DNA from: Bacteroidales bacterium M3
Lineage (GTDB): Bacteria; Bacteroidota; Bacteroidia; Bacteroidales; Muribaculaceae
Assembly (NCBI GenBank): GCA_001689445.1
Contig: LUJN01000013.1
Span: 1 to 58,254 of the forward strand
DNA length: 58,254 nt
Reading direction: 5' to 3'
Shown: positions 1 to 9,038 of the stretch, piece by piece
Position numbering within the stretch: the first letter of the stretch is position 1
Layout: each line of letters begins with the position of its first letter
Notes under the pieces: model-generated
Database searches by the model: none
Seen by the model: the letters and a program-made list of their open reading frames with translations, nothing else
Told to the model about the DNA's origin: nothing
Program-made: the position numbers and the translations under genes

Positions 1-25
1 CATCACCCCAAATGTCCACCCCGCC

Positions 26-62
26 AAAAAGTCGCGTGCGCGGGGGATGCCCGGCACGCGAC
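26..62 (-). terminator. Intrinsic terminator of the aminotransferase gene
   Basis: Read on the minus strand, a 9-bp stem GTCGCGTGC/GCACGCGAC with a 14-nt loop is followed by a run of five T. It starts 26 bases after the stop codon of the aminotransferase, so it is well placed to end that transcript. Confidence 0.75.
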
Positions 63-87
63 CTCTCTTATTAGGAATTTTGGTTGG

Positions 88-1281
88 TTATGCGAGTTTG
101 GCGAGGGCCTCCTTGATGCGGCGGAGGGCTTCGCGGATGTTGTCGTCGCTAGTGGCGTAGCTGAGGCGTATGTATCCGGGGGCGCAGAATGCCTCGCCCG
201 AAACGGTGGCCACGTGTCCTTCTTCAAGGAGGTACATGGCAAGGTCGGCGTCATTGTTGATGACGCGGCCGTTGTAGCTCTTGCCGAAATAGCTCGACAC
301 CTCGGGGAAGAGGTAGAATGCGCCCTGGGGCACGTTGACTTTAAGCCCCGGTATCTCGCGGGCGAGCGACACGACGAGGTCGCGGCGACGCTCAAAGGCG
401 ACACGCATATCCTCGACACACTGCTGCGGGCCGTTGTAAGCCTCCTCGGCTGCCTTCTGGGCGATGGACGATGCGCCGGAGGTGTACTGGCTCTGGAGCT
501 TGTTGGTGGCCTTGGCTATCCAGAGGGGGGCGGCAATGAAGCCGATGCGCCATCCGGTCATGGCATATGCCTTTGACACGCCGTTGACTATCACGACGCG
601 GTCGGCTACCTCGGGGAATGATGCGAGCGAGGTGAACGAGCCTGTGAAGTTGATATGCTCGTATATCTCGTCGGCAAGGATGATGACGTTGGGGTGCTTG
701 GCGAGCACGTCGACGAGGCCCTGCAGCTCATCGCGGGTGTAGACGCTGCCCGTCGGGTTGGAGGGGGAGCAGAGTATGATGAGGCGTGTCTTGGGGGTGA
801 TGGCGGCCTCAAGCTGGGCGGGAGTCACCTTGAAATCCTGCTCGATGGAGGCGGGGACGGTGACATTCTTTCCCTCGGCGAGGTTGACCATCTCGACATA
901 TGACACCCATGCGGGGGTGGGGATGACCACCTCGTCGCCGGGGTTGATGACGCTGAGGATGACGTTGCAAAGCGACTGCTTGGCTCCGCCCGACACTACT
1001 ATTTGCTCGGGCGTGTAGTCGAGGCCGTTCTCCTCCTTGAGCTTGCGCACGATAGCCTTGCGGAGCGACATGTAGCCGGGTACGGGGGTGTAGAACGAGA
1101 AGTTCTCGTCAATGGCCCGCTTGGCTGCCTCCTTGATGTTGTCGGGGGTGTTGAAATCGGGTTCGCCCACCGACAGGTTGATTACATCGACACCTTGAGC
1201 CTTTAGCTCATTGCTCTTCTGCGACATCGCGAGGGTCTGCGACGGCGAGAGCGACTGGACACGGTCTGAAATGTGAGTCAT
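88..1281 (-). CDS. aspC: PLP-dependent class I aminotransferase, probably aspartate aminotransferase
   Basis: A 397-residue fold-type I aminotransferase that would move an amino group between aspartate and 2-oxoglutarate in the cytoplasm. The signature residues are visible: SPSNPTG around residue 172 with Asn175, the ADEIYE segment with Asp204 (pyridine nitrogen) and Tyr207, the Schiff-base lysine Lys237 in SKAYAMTGWR, and a C-terminal YIRLSYA segment carrying the substrate-carboxylate arginine. The length is normal for the bacterial subgroup Ib enzymes. The start is supported by a Bacteroidota-type promoter whose -7 element ends 28 bases upstream. It is transcribed alone, with a terminator downstream. 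Related aminotransferases with other substrates share these motifs, so the substrate is inferred from overall similarity. Confidence 0.9.
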   Translation of the reverse strand: MTHISDRVQSLSPSQTLAMSQKSNELKAQGVDVINLSVGEPDFNTPDNIKEAAKRAIDENFSFYTPVPGYMSLRKAIVRKLKEENGLDYTPEQIVVSGGAKQSLCNVILSVINPGDEVVIPTPAWVSYVEMVNLAEGKNVTVPASIEQDFKVTPAQLEAAITPKTRLIILCSPSNPTGSVYTRDELQGLVDVLAKHPNVIILADEIYEHINFTGSFTSLASFPEVADRVVIVNGVSKAYAMTGWRIGFIAAPLWIAKATNKLQSQYTSGASSIAQKAAEEAYNGPQQCVEDMRVAFERRRDLVVSLAREIPGLKVNVPQGAFYLFPEVSSYFGKSYNGRVINNDADLAMYLLEEGHVATVSGEAFCAPGYIRLSYATSDDNIREALRRIKEALAKLA

Positions 1282-1309
1282 TGCAACTTATATTGTTATA
1301 AATTTGTCG

Positions 1310-1340
1310 CAAAGTTAGCTCATTTACTTGACATATGAAA
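1310..1340 (-). promoter_or_regulatory. Bacteroidota-type promoter of the aminotransferase
   Basis: On the minus strand TAACTTTG (plus positions 1310-1317) matches the -7 consensus TAnnTTTG exactly. A TTTC at 1337-1340, three of four matches to the -33 TTTG, lies 19 bases upstream. The predicted start of transcription is about 20 bases before the ATG. Confidence 0.65.
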
Positions 1341-1349
1341 GTGCATGGG

Positions 1350-2108
1350 CTATTTCTTGTTGCCATATATCCATCGGGCGAGGCCGAAAATGTATCGCCT
1401 GAAGCCGGGACGGTAGGCAAGCAGGCTGTCAAACCATCCAAGTCGCGGGGCTATCACTTTGATGAGCCATCCGACATAAACCATTGCAAATAGAGTTCCG
1501 GGGCCGATGATGTTCCATTGCCACGTGCCGAAAAACGCGAAGCTGCTGATGACGGCAAGCACGACCAACGACGAGTCGATGATGATTTTCATCTTGGGGA
1601 ACGCCATTCCCGTCACGCGGCTAAGTGCCACGGTAATGCCCTCGCCCGGCATGGTAACGGAGCCGCAGCGCACCTCAAACGCTATGCCGACGGCCATGAC
1701 GGTGCATCCGGCAAACTGTGTGACGGCCTTGGCCAACAGTGTGTCGCATGTCAGTGAGGAGGTGAGTTCCATGTTGAGGTCAATGAGCCAGCCGAACAGA
1801 AAGCCAATGACGAGTTGGAAAAGCTGTACCGGGGCAAACCGCCTGCGCAGCACGGCAATCTGTAGCAGTACGAGCACAAAGTTCATCGCTATCGTGTAGT
1901 CCCCGACGCTCAACGCGGGGACAAGCCCCTCGGCGCCCCCCAGCGAGAAGGAGAGCGGGAGGGATGAAATCACGCTGCTGCCAAGATAGGACTTGATGCA
2001 GAGCACCACCCCGAATGTCATCATGAACAGCGATACAAACAACAGGACGTGTTGCCATACAAAAGACTGTATCCTCTCTTTTGCGGGCATGGAAACCGCT
2101 ATATTCAT
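1350..2108 (-). CDS. YczE/YitT-like integral membrane protein (DUF6198-like)
   Basis: A 252-residue polytopic membrane protein. Hydrophobic segments are visible near residues 18-40, 62-85, 92-110, 125-148, 175-195 and 200-220, and the C-terminus is basic. A central GSVTMPGEGITVALS segment resembles the conserved glycine-rich part of the YczE/YitT/DUF6198 membrane proteins, whose transport substrate is not established. The gene is divergent from the lipoprotein gene at 2175; the 66-base gap holds an exact TAnnTTTG box for this gene. Family membership rests on fold-level resemblance and I give no substrate. Confidence 0.65.
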   Translation of the reverse strand: MNIAVSMPAKERIQSFVWQHVLLFVSLFMMTFGVVLCIKSYLGSSVISSLPLSFSLGGAEGLVPALSVGDYTIAMNFVLVLLQIAVLRRRFAPVQLFQLVIGFLFGWLIDLNMELTSSLTCDTLLAKAVTQFAGCTVMAVGIAFEVRCGSVTMPGEGITVALSRVTGMAFPKMKIIIDSSLVVLAVISSFAFFGTWQWNIIGPGTLFAMVYVGWLIKVIAPRLGWFDSLLAYRPGFRRYIFGLARWIYGNKK

Positions 2109-2130
2109 CTTTTTTACCTTTTTGTCATTA

Positions 2131-2138
2131 CAAAGGTA
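2131..2138 (-). promoter_or_regulatory. -7 promoter element of the YczE/YitT-like gene
   Basis: TACCTTTG on the minus strand matches TAnnTTTG exactly and lies 23 bases before the ATG at 2108. No clear -33 element is seen. Confidence 0.5.
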
Positions 2139-2174
2139 CGAAATTTGTTATATTCGCGGAAAAATACGTATGTC

Positions 2175-3596
2175 ATGAAGCATAGCTATGTTAAAGGTGT
2201 CGCGGCGTCGCTTGCCGCGGCCTTGATTGTGTCGCTTGCCGGATGCTCCTCCGACGGCGGCAGGTTGTTGTCGACCGTGCCCTCCGAGGCGCGTATTGTG
2301 GCCGACGTCAATGCCGATGCCCTGCTGCGCGAGGCGGGATGCAAGGTCGAGGGCAACAATGTGACCCTCTCGGCATCGCTCGACTCGCTGCTCGCCTCCG
2401 ATGCCGGCGCGACAGCGGTGATCAGGGATTTTGTAACGTCAGGGACGGTCGACTTGCGGTCGGTCGTGTGGTTCTCCATGGACGGGGAGTCGGTTGTCAT
2501 GACGGCCGGCCTTGAGGATGTCGACACTTTCCGTGGCCGCATGGAGGCCGAGGGTGCCCAGTGGAGCGGCGACGGCGACTTTGACGTAGCCGTGATGCCT
2601 TCCAATAAGGCTACGGTCATCATCCGCGACAGCCAGTTGTGGGTGTGCGACGGGCGCAAGGATGCGTCATATATAGCAGATATACTCGCCAAGGCCGATG
2701 ACAAGCCGATTGACAAGGTGCCGGGCGTGGCCAAGGCGTTGAAGCGTGACGGCCAGGTGCGCGTCGTGGCGGCTGTTGGCAGCGGGTTGGGCAAGCTCTA
2801 CGACAAGCCGGAGTACCAGGACTGCTGGCTGACGGGCGCGCTCAACGCCAAGGGCGCGATACTTGGCCTCGACATGGGGCTTGTCTCATCCGACGGCAAG
2901 AAACTGGAATTTGCATCGGGCCTTGACAAGATAGACCCCGGTTTTCTCGACTTCATGTCGCCCCACGATGTCCTCGTGGCGGCGGTGGGCGTCGATGGCG
3001 ACACCAACTGGCCGGCGGTTGTGACCGCGCTGTCCTCGCAGATGTCGCGTGGTGACGCCATGACCCTCTCGGCCCTCACCCCTTATCTGTCGAAGATTGA
3101 CGGCACGCTTGCCGTAGGAATTTCCCCTGTAGGGGGCGCGCCACGATTATCCTCGGTTTCTGCCGAGACGTTGGCTATAACCGTCGTCGCAAAGATGAAG
3201 CGCGGGCAGGCCTCAAAGGTCGCCGACGATATACGCTCGTTCCTCTCCAAGTCACACATGCCGATGGATGATGACGGCGACATGACCCAGGCCGTCACGC
3301 CGATGGGCACATTCCGCTTTGGCGAGCGCGACGGGTATTTCATCGCCACCAACCGCGAGATGCTTGGCGGCGGCGCGCGCGGACTGGAGGCCCGGTTCTC
3401 GGGCAAGCGTTTCGGTATATGCGCCGATGTGGCCTATGGCAGCGAGCTGATGCGGTCGCTTGGACTTCCATTCGGGCTGACCGCTACATTGGTGTCAACC
3501 GATGATGCAGCCACGGCAAAGGTTGAGCTTGCAGGCGTCACCGGGGGCATCCTTGAGGCCCTGATAGCTGAGGCGGCAAAAAACTCGGCACGATGA
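2175..3596 (+). CDS. Secreted lipoprotein, DUF4836-like
   Basis: A 473-residue protein with a lipoprotein signal peptide: basic start MKHSYVKG, hydrophobic core, and lipobox LAGC with Cys24 as the lipidation site. The frame stays open upstream to 2049, but that extension lies before the signal peptide and crosses the divergent promoter, so the ATG at 2175 is chosen. The mature part is an alternating alpha/beta chain with segments such as PSEARIVADVNADALL that recall the DUF4836 lipoproteins of Bacteroidales, whose function is unknown. It overlaps the ABC ATPase gene by four bases (ATGA), suggesting translational coupling with the following two transporter genes. A role with that transporter is inferred from position only. 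Confidence 0.6.
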   Translation: MKHSYVKGVAASLAAALIVSLAGCSSDGGRLLSTVPSEARIVADVNADALLREAGCKVEGNNVTLSASLDSLLASDAGATAVIRDFVTSGTVDLRSVVWFSMDGESVVMTAGLEDVDTFRGRMEAEGAQWSGDGDFDVAVMPSNKATVIIRDSQLWVCDGRKDASYIADILAKADDKPIDKVPGVAKALKRDGQVRVVAAVGSGLGKLYDKPEYQDCWLTGALNAKGAILGLDMGLVSSDGKKLEFASGLDKIDPGFLDFMSPHDVLVAAVGVDGDTNWPAVVTALSSQMSRGDAMTLSALTPYLSKIDGTLAVGISPVGGAPRLSSVSAETLAITVVAKMKRGQASKVADDIRSFLSKSHMPMDDDGDMTQAVTPMGTFRFGERDGYFIATNREMLGGGARGLEARFSGKRFGICADVAYGSELMRSLGLPFGLTATLVSTDDAATAKVELAGVTGGILEALIAEAAKNSAR

Positions 3597-4252
3597 TCAC
3601 CACCATACGTCTGCGCGGCGTGCTCCCCGAGGTGTTTGCCGGGGAGCGGCGCGGCGGCGCGTCCTCCGACGAGGTATGGCTCGGCGATGTCACCTTTGAG
3701 CGCGGCGGCCTATATCTCGTGGAGGCGACGAGCGGCGCGGGCAAGTCGTCGCTGTGCAGCTTCCTCTACGGCAACCGCGGCGACTACGCGGGGACTATAG
3801 AGTTTGACGGGCGCGATGTGCGGCAGCTGTCCATAGCCGACTGGTGTCGCGTGCGCCGTGAGGATATCGCCCTGTTGCCGCAGGAGATGAGGCTTTTCCC
3901 CGAACTGACCGCGATGGAGAACATCCTCGTCAAGAACCGTCTTACGGGATTCAAGACCGATGCCGAGATAAGGCGTATGCTCGACCGCCTCGGCATACTC
4001 CACAAGGCAGATGCCCTTGTGGGGCGCATGTCGATAGGCCAGCAGCAGCGCGTGGCCCTCGTCAGGACACTTTGCCAGCCCTGCTCCTTCATGCTGCTCG
4101 ACGAGCCGGTGAGCCACCTCGACGCCGACAACAACGCCATAGCCGCCGCCCTTGTCGCCGAAGAGGCCGCCCGTCAGGGCGCGGCCATCATCGCCACCTC
4201 CGTCGGCAACCGCATCTCCCTCCCCTTTACCAACACCCTCCGCATGACGTAG
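3593..4252 (+). CDS. ABC transporter ATP-binding protein
   Basis: A 219-residue ABC ATPase of the LolD/FtsE/MacB size class. It has a Walker A ATSGAGKSS with Lys51, a Q-loop LLPQEMRLF near residue 95, a signature region RMSIGQQQRVAL near 145-156 (SIGQ in place of the usual SGGQ), and a Walker B FMLLDEPVSHLD with Asp170 and Glu171. The usual switch histidine after the next beta strand is not visible: the segment reads AIIATSVGNR where THD is expected. It starts inside the stop codon of the lipoprotein gene (ATGA) and is followed by a permease gene, so it probably powers that permease. It is clearly an ABC ATPase; the cargo is unknown. Confidence 0.85.
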   Translation: MITTIRLRGVLPEVFAGERRGGASSDEVWLGDVTFERGGLYLVEATSGAGKSSLCSFLYGNRGDYAGTIEFDGRDVRQLSIADWCRVRREDIALLPQEMRLFPELTAMENILVKNRLTGFKTDAEIRRMLDRLGILHKADALVGRMSIGQQQRVALVRTLCQPCSFMLLDEPVSHLDADNNAIAAALVAEEAARQGAAIIATSVGNRISLPFTNTLRMT

Positions 4253-4254
4253 GC

Positions 4255-4341
4255 GGCCATAACAGCCACAATAGCTATAATAGCCATCATGGCTATAACA
4301 GCTAAAAAAAACTATGCACTCTGCACTATGAACTTTGCACT
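4255..4341 (+). repeat. 9-bp degenerate array followed by 7-bp array (composite repeat)
   Basis: Bases 4255-4306 read as 9-mers of the type AGCTATAAT / AGCCATCAT / GGCTATAAC. Bases 4313-4341 read as 7-mers in the reverse orientation (TGCACTC, TGCACTA, TGAACTT, TGCACTC). Seen from the minus strand the order is 7-bp array then 9-bp array, as at other junctions in the window. The permease start codon lies inside the 7-mer part. Confidence 0.8.
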
Positions 4342-5527
4342 CGATAAAACCGTTTGGCGCCTGCTGCGCCACAACATCAGCCCCGGGCAGATTGTCGGCT
4401 ATGCCGCCGCCAACCTTGTCGGGCTTGCCATCGTCCTGACGGCATTGCAATTCTACCGCGACGTCACGGCATCGGCGGGACAGGACGACACGTTTATCTC
4501 CCGCGACTACCTCATCATCTCCAAGCGCGTCGAGGGCTTCGGGTCGTTTGTGGGCGACCCCGTGTCATTTTCCGACGACGAGATTGCCGACATCTCCTCG
4601 CGCCCGTGGGTGCGCAGGGTAGGGCGGTTTGCCACCTCGGGCTTCAACGTCGGTGCGGCGGTCGAGATGGGCGGACGGTCTATGTCGACCGCCCTGTTTT
4701 TCGAGTCCATCCCCGACGAGTTTTTCGACGTGCGCCCTGTCGGATGGAGCTTCGACCCCGACAATCCAGAGATACCGATAGTCATCTCCCGCGAGTACCT
4801 CGCCCTCTACAACTTCGGCTTTGCCGCCTCGCGGGGACTGCCGCAGCTCAGCGAGTCGATGATCGGCATGGTGCCGTTGCGCGTGTCTGTGAGCGGCAAC
4901 GGACGCCAGCAATACCTGCCGGCGCGCATCGTCGGCTTCTCCTCGCGGCTCAACACCATCGCCGTGCCCGAGAGCTTCATGCAGTGGGCCAACGACCGTT
5001 TTGCCGACTCCCCCGCGCCGCAGCCCTCGCGGCTCATTGTCGAGGTCTCATCCCCCGGCGACCCAGCCATCGCCGACTTCCTCGCCTCTCACGGCTACGA
5101 GGTGGCAGGCGACAAGGCCGACAGCGGACGGCTAAACTACTTCATGCGGCTTGTCACCGGCGTGGTCGTCGGTGTCGGCGTGGTCATATCGCTGCTCGCC
5201 CTGTTCATCCTGATGCTGAGCGTCTACCTGCTGTTGCAGAAAAACCGCGACAAGCTCCGCGACCTCATGCTGCTCGGATACACCCCTGGGCAGGTCGCCA
5301 CACATTATTATATAATAGTGGCTGCCGTCAACGCCGCCGTGCTGTTGCTCGCTGTCGGTGTGGTGATACTCGTGCGCGGGTTGTGGAACGGCCCTCTCGG
5401 CGAGTTGGGGCTATCCGCCACCTCGCCGTGGGTGGTTATCGGCATTGGCGTTCTCCTGATTGCAGTTGTGACTGGCATAAATATCGCCGCCATACGCTGC
5501 CGGGTGCGTCGCTATTTTCACGCATGA
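4328..5527 (+). CDS. ABC transporter permease, FtsX/MacB-like
   Basis: A 399-residue permease with one N-terminal membrane segment (about residues 18-40), a long extracytoplasmic domain, and three C-terminal membrane segments (roughly 276-300, 330-352 and 370-392). This is the MacB/FtsX/LolC arrangement. It follows the ATPase gene by 75 bases and is its likely partner. The frame remains open to an ATG at 4289, but the stretch before 4328 is made of repeat units. Even the chosen start, MNFALD, is written by a 7-bp repeat (ATGAACTTTGCACTC), so the original start may have been lost to the insertion. Substrate unknown; a lipoprotein- or peptide-related role is only inference from the adjacent lipoprotein gene. 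Confidence 0.8.
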   Translation: MNFALDKTVWRLLRHNISPGQIVGYAAANLVGLAIVLTALQFYRDVTASAGQDDTFISRDYLIISKRVEGFGSFVGDPVSFSDDEIADISSRPWVRRVGRFATSGFNVGAAVEMGGRSMSTALFFESIPDEFFDVRPVGWSFDPDNPEIPIVISREYLALYNFGFAASRGLPQLSESMIGMVPLRVSVSGNGRQQYLPARIVGFSSRLNTIAVPESFMQWANDRFADSPAPQPSRLIVEVSSPGDPAIADFLASHGYEVAGDKADSGRLNYFMRLVTGVVVGVGVVISLLALFILMLSVYLLLQKNRDKLRDLMLLGYTPGQVATHYYIIVAAVNAAVLLLAVGVVILVRGLWNGPLGELGLSATSPWVVIGIGVLLIAVVTGINIAAIRCRVRRYFHA

Positions 5528-5905
5528 CGGGCGACGGAATACAAATGTTAAAAAATATCCGATAAACAAATTAACACAAGTTAAAGTTCACTCGTGGCCT
5601 GTGTTTTACAGCATACTCTTGTTGCCAATTGGAAAATTATAGCTTATTTTGCCTCTTGATAGGGTGAAAAGTCCTGTCACCTTACATGTGAACCCATAAT
5701 ATCTGCAACCTAAATCGCTGTCTGACTGACACTGACACATTAACCTAAGCCGCCACTGCGGGATGAAAGCAGCCCCCGCAGCATGATTGCGCCTCCACGT
5801 GCGCACGAAGATATTCCGACGGTTCACCCTGTGAGGAGTGATGATGAAAAATTAGAGACTATTATAATTAATTGTAAAACCCAAGTAAAACTAAAAGATT
5901 CCTGC
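5528..5905 (+). other. Long leader upstream of the susC-like gene
   Basis: These 378 bases hold no convincing gene. There is a candidate promoter at 5619-5651 and a short hairpin CTGCGGG (5756-5762)/CCCGCAG (5775-5781). If that promoter is right, the susC-like mRNA has a leader of about 250 bases, long enough for post-transcriptional control. I recognise no riboswitch. Confidence 0.5.
5619..5651 (+). promoter_or_regulatory. Candidate promoter of the Sus-like operon
   Basis: TTGTTG at 5619-5624, a 19-base spacer, then TTATTTTG at 5644-5651, which differs from TAnnTTTG at one fixed position. It is the best match in the leader but is weaker than the other promoters in this window. Confidence 0.35.
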
Positions 5906-8900
5906 ATGAAGAACATTTGTTTTCAAATGAATCGGAAAGCGTGGCTTGCCATCGTGATGGTGCTATGTCTTTCATTGCCGGCTCTGGCGCAGAAGATCAC
6001 GGTCACCGGTACTGTGGTTGACGCCACCGGCGAGCCTCTCATCGGAGCCAGCGTCCTCGAACAGGGCACGGCTGTCGGCACAGCGACCGACATCGACGGT
6101 AATTACTCGATTTCCGTCAGTCCGAAATCTTCTCTCGTGGTGAGCTATGTGGGCTACAACACCCAGACAATTCCCGTCAACGGGCGCACCACTATCGACG
6201 TGACTCTCACAGAGAACACCGTCGTCCTCAACGAAGTCGTAGCCATCGGTTACGGTGTAGTCAAGAAATCAGACGCCACCGGTTCGGTAGCCATGGTGAA
6301 GCCCGATGACATCGAGGCCGGTATGGCGACCTCCGCCCAGGACCTCCTCGTAGGCGCATCCCCCGGTGTGGTAGTTACCACCAACGGCGGTGACCCTACA
6401 GGTAACGCCAACATCCGTATCCGTGGTGGTTCCTCACTGTCAGCCAACAACAACCCCCTTATCGTCATCGACGGTGTGCCCATGAACGACATGAAGTCGG
6501 CCGGTGGCACCAACGCCCTCTCGATGGTCAATCCTCAGAACATCGAGTCGATGACTATCCTTAAGGATGCATCAGCAACCGCCATCTACGGTAGCCGCGC
6601 ATCCAACGGTGTGATCATCATCACTACCAAGAAAGGTAAGAGCGGCAAGCCCCAGATTAACTTTGCCGCTAACTTCCATGTTAACACCGCCCGCAACCAG
6701 CTCAACATGATGAAGTCAGCCGAGTACCGCGAAATCATCGAGAAGTACGGTAGCGACGGCGCAAAGCAGATGCTCGCCCAGGAGAATGCCGACACCGACT
6801 GGCAGAAAGTCGTTACCCGCACCTCCTTCTCGCAGGACTATAGCCTCAGCATCGGCGGTAGCCTTGGCAATGTGCCCTACCGCGTGAACGCCTCTTGGAC
6901 CGACAACCAGGGTATCCTCGAGACCTCCTCGATGCAGCGTACAACTGTGGGCTTGAACCTCTCGCCCAAGTTCTTCAACGGTCAGCTCTCAATCAATGCC
7001 AACGTCAATGGTTCTTATGTGCGCACCCGCACAGCCGACACTGGTGCCGTAGGTACTGCCGTAGGTATGTCGCCCACATATCCTGTTTACAAGGATTACC
7101 CCACTGTAGGCAACGGCGGCCGTACAATGTTCAATGGCTACTATAACATCACCACCTCTACAGGTCAGTTTGAAGCCCAAGCCTCGCAGAATCCCCTGCA
7201 GATGCTCTACGACCAAAACAATATAGGAAAGGTGCTCTCGTCCAACGGTAACCTCCAGATTGACTATGCCCTCTATTGGGTTCCCGAACTTCACTTCAAC
7301 CTCAACCTCGGTTATCAGGTATCGAAGAATAATGTTGAGAATGAGACCGCCCAAAACTCCATCATGGCATGGCGTGCATTTGGCGGTGAAGGTGCCGGTC
7401 AAGGTACTATTTACAAATGGTATGAGCTTCAGCGCAACACACTCCTTGACTTCTACATTAACTACCGCAAGGATTTCAAGGCTATCAAGTCCAATCTTGA
7501 CGTGATGGTAGGTTACTCTTGGCAGCACTTTGACTATCATGGCAACTCCTACACTCACTTCAATACTCCGGGTTACTATAGCAATTTCACCCAAATTTAT
7601 TCACAGGGCGTATACGACCTTTCGATCGATCCTACTTTGGACAAACGTATCGGTCAGCCTTATAAGAATGCTCCTGTTGAGCGTTGGGGCAACCCGTTGC
7701 AGCTCGTGTCGTTCTTCGGCCGCTTGAACTATTCGTTTGACGACACCTACCTGTTGACATTCACCCTCCGTGACGACGGTACCTCGCGCTTCAGCAAGGA
7801 CAACCGCTGGGGTCTCTTCCCCTCGCTTGCCCTTGGATGGAAGATTATCAACATGCCTTTCATGGAGAGTGCACACGATTGGATGAACGACTTCAAGCTC
7901 CGTCTCGGCTGGGGTAAGACCGGTCAGCAGGATGTGGGTGGCGAGTTCCCCTATATGCCTTTGTACACCCAGTCCTACCAGCAGGGATTTCAGTATCTCG
8001 ACCCTAACGGCAGCGGCCAGTGGATCAATCCCCTCTTCCCCGCAAGCTACAACCCCGACTTGAAGTGGGAGACAACCACTACTTGGAACGTAGGTCTTGA
8101 CCTCGCATTCCTCAACAACCGTATCACCGTGGCTCTCGATTGGTACAAGCGTATCACTGACGACCTTCTTGCCTATGTTCCCGTGGCATTTGTCAACACA
8201 GAGAACATGATGAACCGCAACATCGGGTCGTTGGAGAATAACGGTTTTGAAGTCACCATAGGTGCCAAGCCCATCGTGACCAAAGACTTCACCTGGAATA
8301 CAAGCGTCAACTTCTCATACAACGACAGCAAGATCACCAAGCTTACCGGCGCAGAGTCTCAGCTCAAGGCCACCGACGGTGGCGCGCCTTTCGGCACAGG
8401 CCAGACTATCTGCTGGAACTTTGAGAATGAGGCTCCCGGTACATTCCTCGTCTACGAGCAGGTTTATGACGACAACAATGATCCGATTCCCGGCATGTAT
8501 GTCGACCAGAACGGCGATGGTCTCATCAACGAGAGCGATATGATCAAGTATCACTCGCGCGACCCCAAGTTCACCGCTACCTGGAACAATACATTCAACT
8601 ACAAGAACTGGGACTTCGGCATCTCCCTCCGTGCCAACTTCGGCAACTATGTTTACAACGGTCCCAAATACAACAACTCGCGTATCGACAACGTGGCTGC
8701 TGCACAGTATATGCTCGCCAACCTGTTGTCAGACACTTACCTGTTTGAAAAGACCGACTCCAAGCTCGGCTTCTCAAGCTACTTTGTTGAGAACGCCAGC
8801 TTCGTGCGTTGCGACAACATCACTATCGGCTACACTTGGCCCGACCTGCTGAAGAACAACCTCAGCCTCCGTCTCTTCGGTGCCGTACAGAACCCCTTCG

Positions 8901-9007
8901 TCATCACCAAGTACAAGGGTCTCGACCCCGAGGTGTTCACCGGTGTGGACAACAGCCTCTATCCCCGTCCTATCACCGCCACTATCGGTCTCGTCGCCAC
9001 TTTCTAA
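5906..9007 (+). CDS. susC: SusC/RagA family TonB-dependent outer-membrane transporter
   Basis: A 1033-residue outer-membrane beta-barrel that imports oligosaccharides using TonB energy. The N-terminus has a signal peptide ending near LSLPALAQ; a second ATG at 5927 is a possible alternative start. A carboxypeptidase-regulatory-like domain follows (about residues 30-110, GTVVDATGEPLIGASV), then the plug with the SusC hallmark motifs IRIRGGSSL, PLIVIDGVP and ASATAIYGSRASNGVI. The barrel ends in phenylalanine, as usual for outer-membrane proteins. No N-terminal STN signalling domain is seen, so an anti-sigma-controlled loop is unlikely. SusD, SusE-like and SusF-like genes follow in the same operon. 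Alpha-glucan as the substrate is inferred from the neighbours. Confidence 0.95.
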   Translation: MKNICFQMNRKAWLAIVMVLCLSLPALAQKITVTGTVVDATGEPLIGASVLEQGTAVGTATDIDGNYSISVSPKSSLVVSYVGYNTQTIPVNGRTTIDVTLTENTVVLNEVVAIGYGVVKKSDATGSVAMVKPDDIEAGMATSAQDLLVGASPGVVVTTNGGDPTGNANIRIRGGSSLSANNNPLIVIDGVPMNDMKSAGGTNALSMVNPQNIESMTILKDASATAIYGSRASNGVIIITTKKGKSGKPQINFAANFHVNTARNQLNMMKSAEYREIIEKYGSDGAKQMLAQENADTDWQKVVTRTSFSQDYSLSIGGSLGNVPYRVNASWTDNQGILETSSMQRTTVGLNLSPKFFNGQLSINANVNGSYVRTRTADTGAVGTAVGMSPTYPVYKDYPTVGNGGRTMFNGYYNITTSTGQFEAQASQNPLQMLYDQNNIGKVLSSNGNLQIDYALYWVPELHFNLNLGYQVSKNNVENETAQNSIMAWRAFGGEGAGQGTIYKWYELQRNTLLDFYINYRKDFKAIKSNLDVMVGYSWQHFDYHGNSYTHFNTPGYYSNFTQIYSQGVYDLSIDPTLDKRIGQPYKNAPVERWGNPLQLVSFFGRLNYSFDDTYLLTFTLRDDGTSRFSKDNRWGLFPSLALGWKIINMPFMESAHDWMNDFKLRLGWGKTGQQDVGGEFPYMPLYTQSYQQGFQYLDPNGSGQWINPLFPASYNPDLKWETTTTWNVGLDLAFLNNRITVALDWYKRITDDLLAYVPVAFVNTENMMNRNIGSLENNGFEVTIGAKPIVTKDFTWNTSVNFSYNDSKITKLTGAESQLKATDGGAPFGTGQTICWNFENEAPGTFLVYEQVYDDNNDPIPGMYVDQNGDGLINESDMIKYHSRDPKFTATWNNTFNYKNWDFGISLRANFGNYVYNGPKYNNSRIDNVAAAQYMLANLLSDTYLFEKTDSKLGFSSYFVENASFVRCDNITIGYTWPDLLKNNLSLRLFGAVQNPFVITKYKGLDPEVFTGVDNSLYPRPITATIGLVATF

Positions 9008-9038
9008 TCTTAAAATATAAAAGGTATAGAATTTAAGT

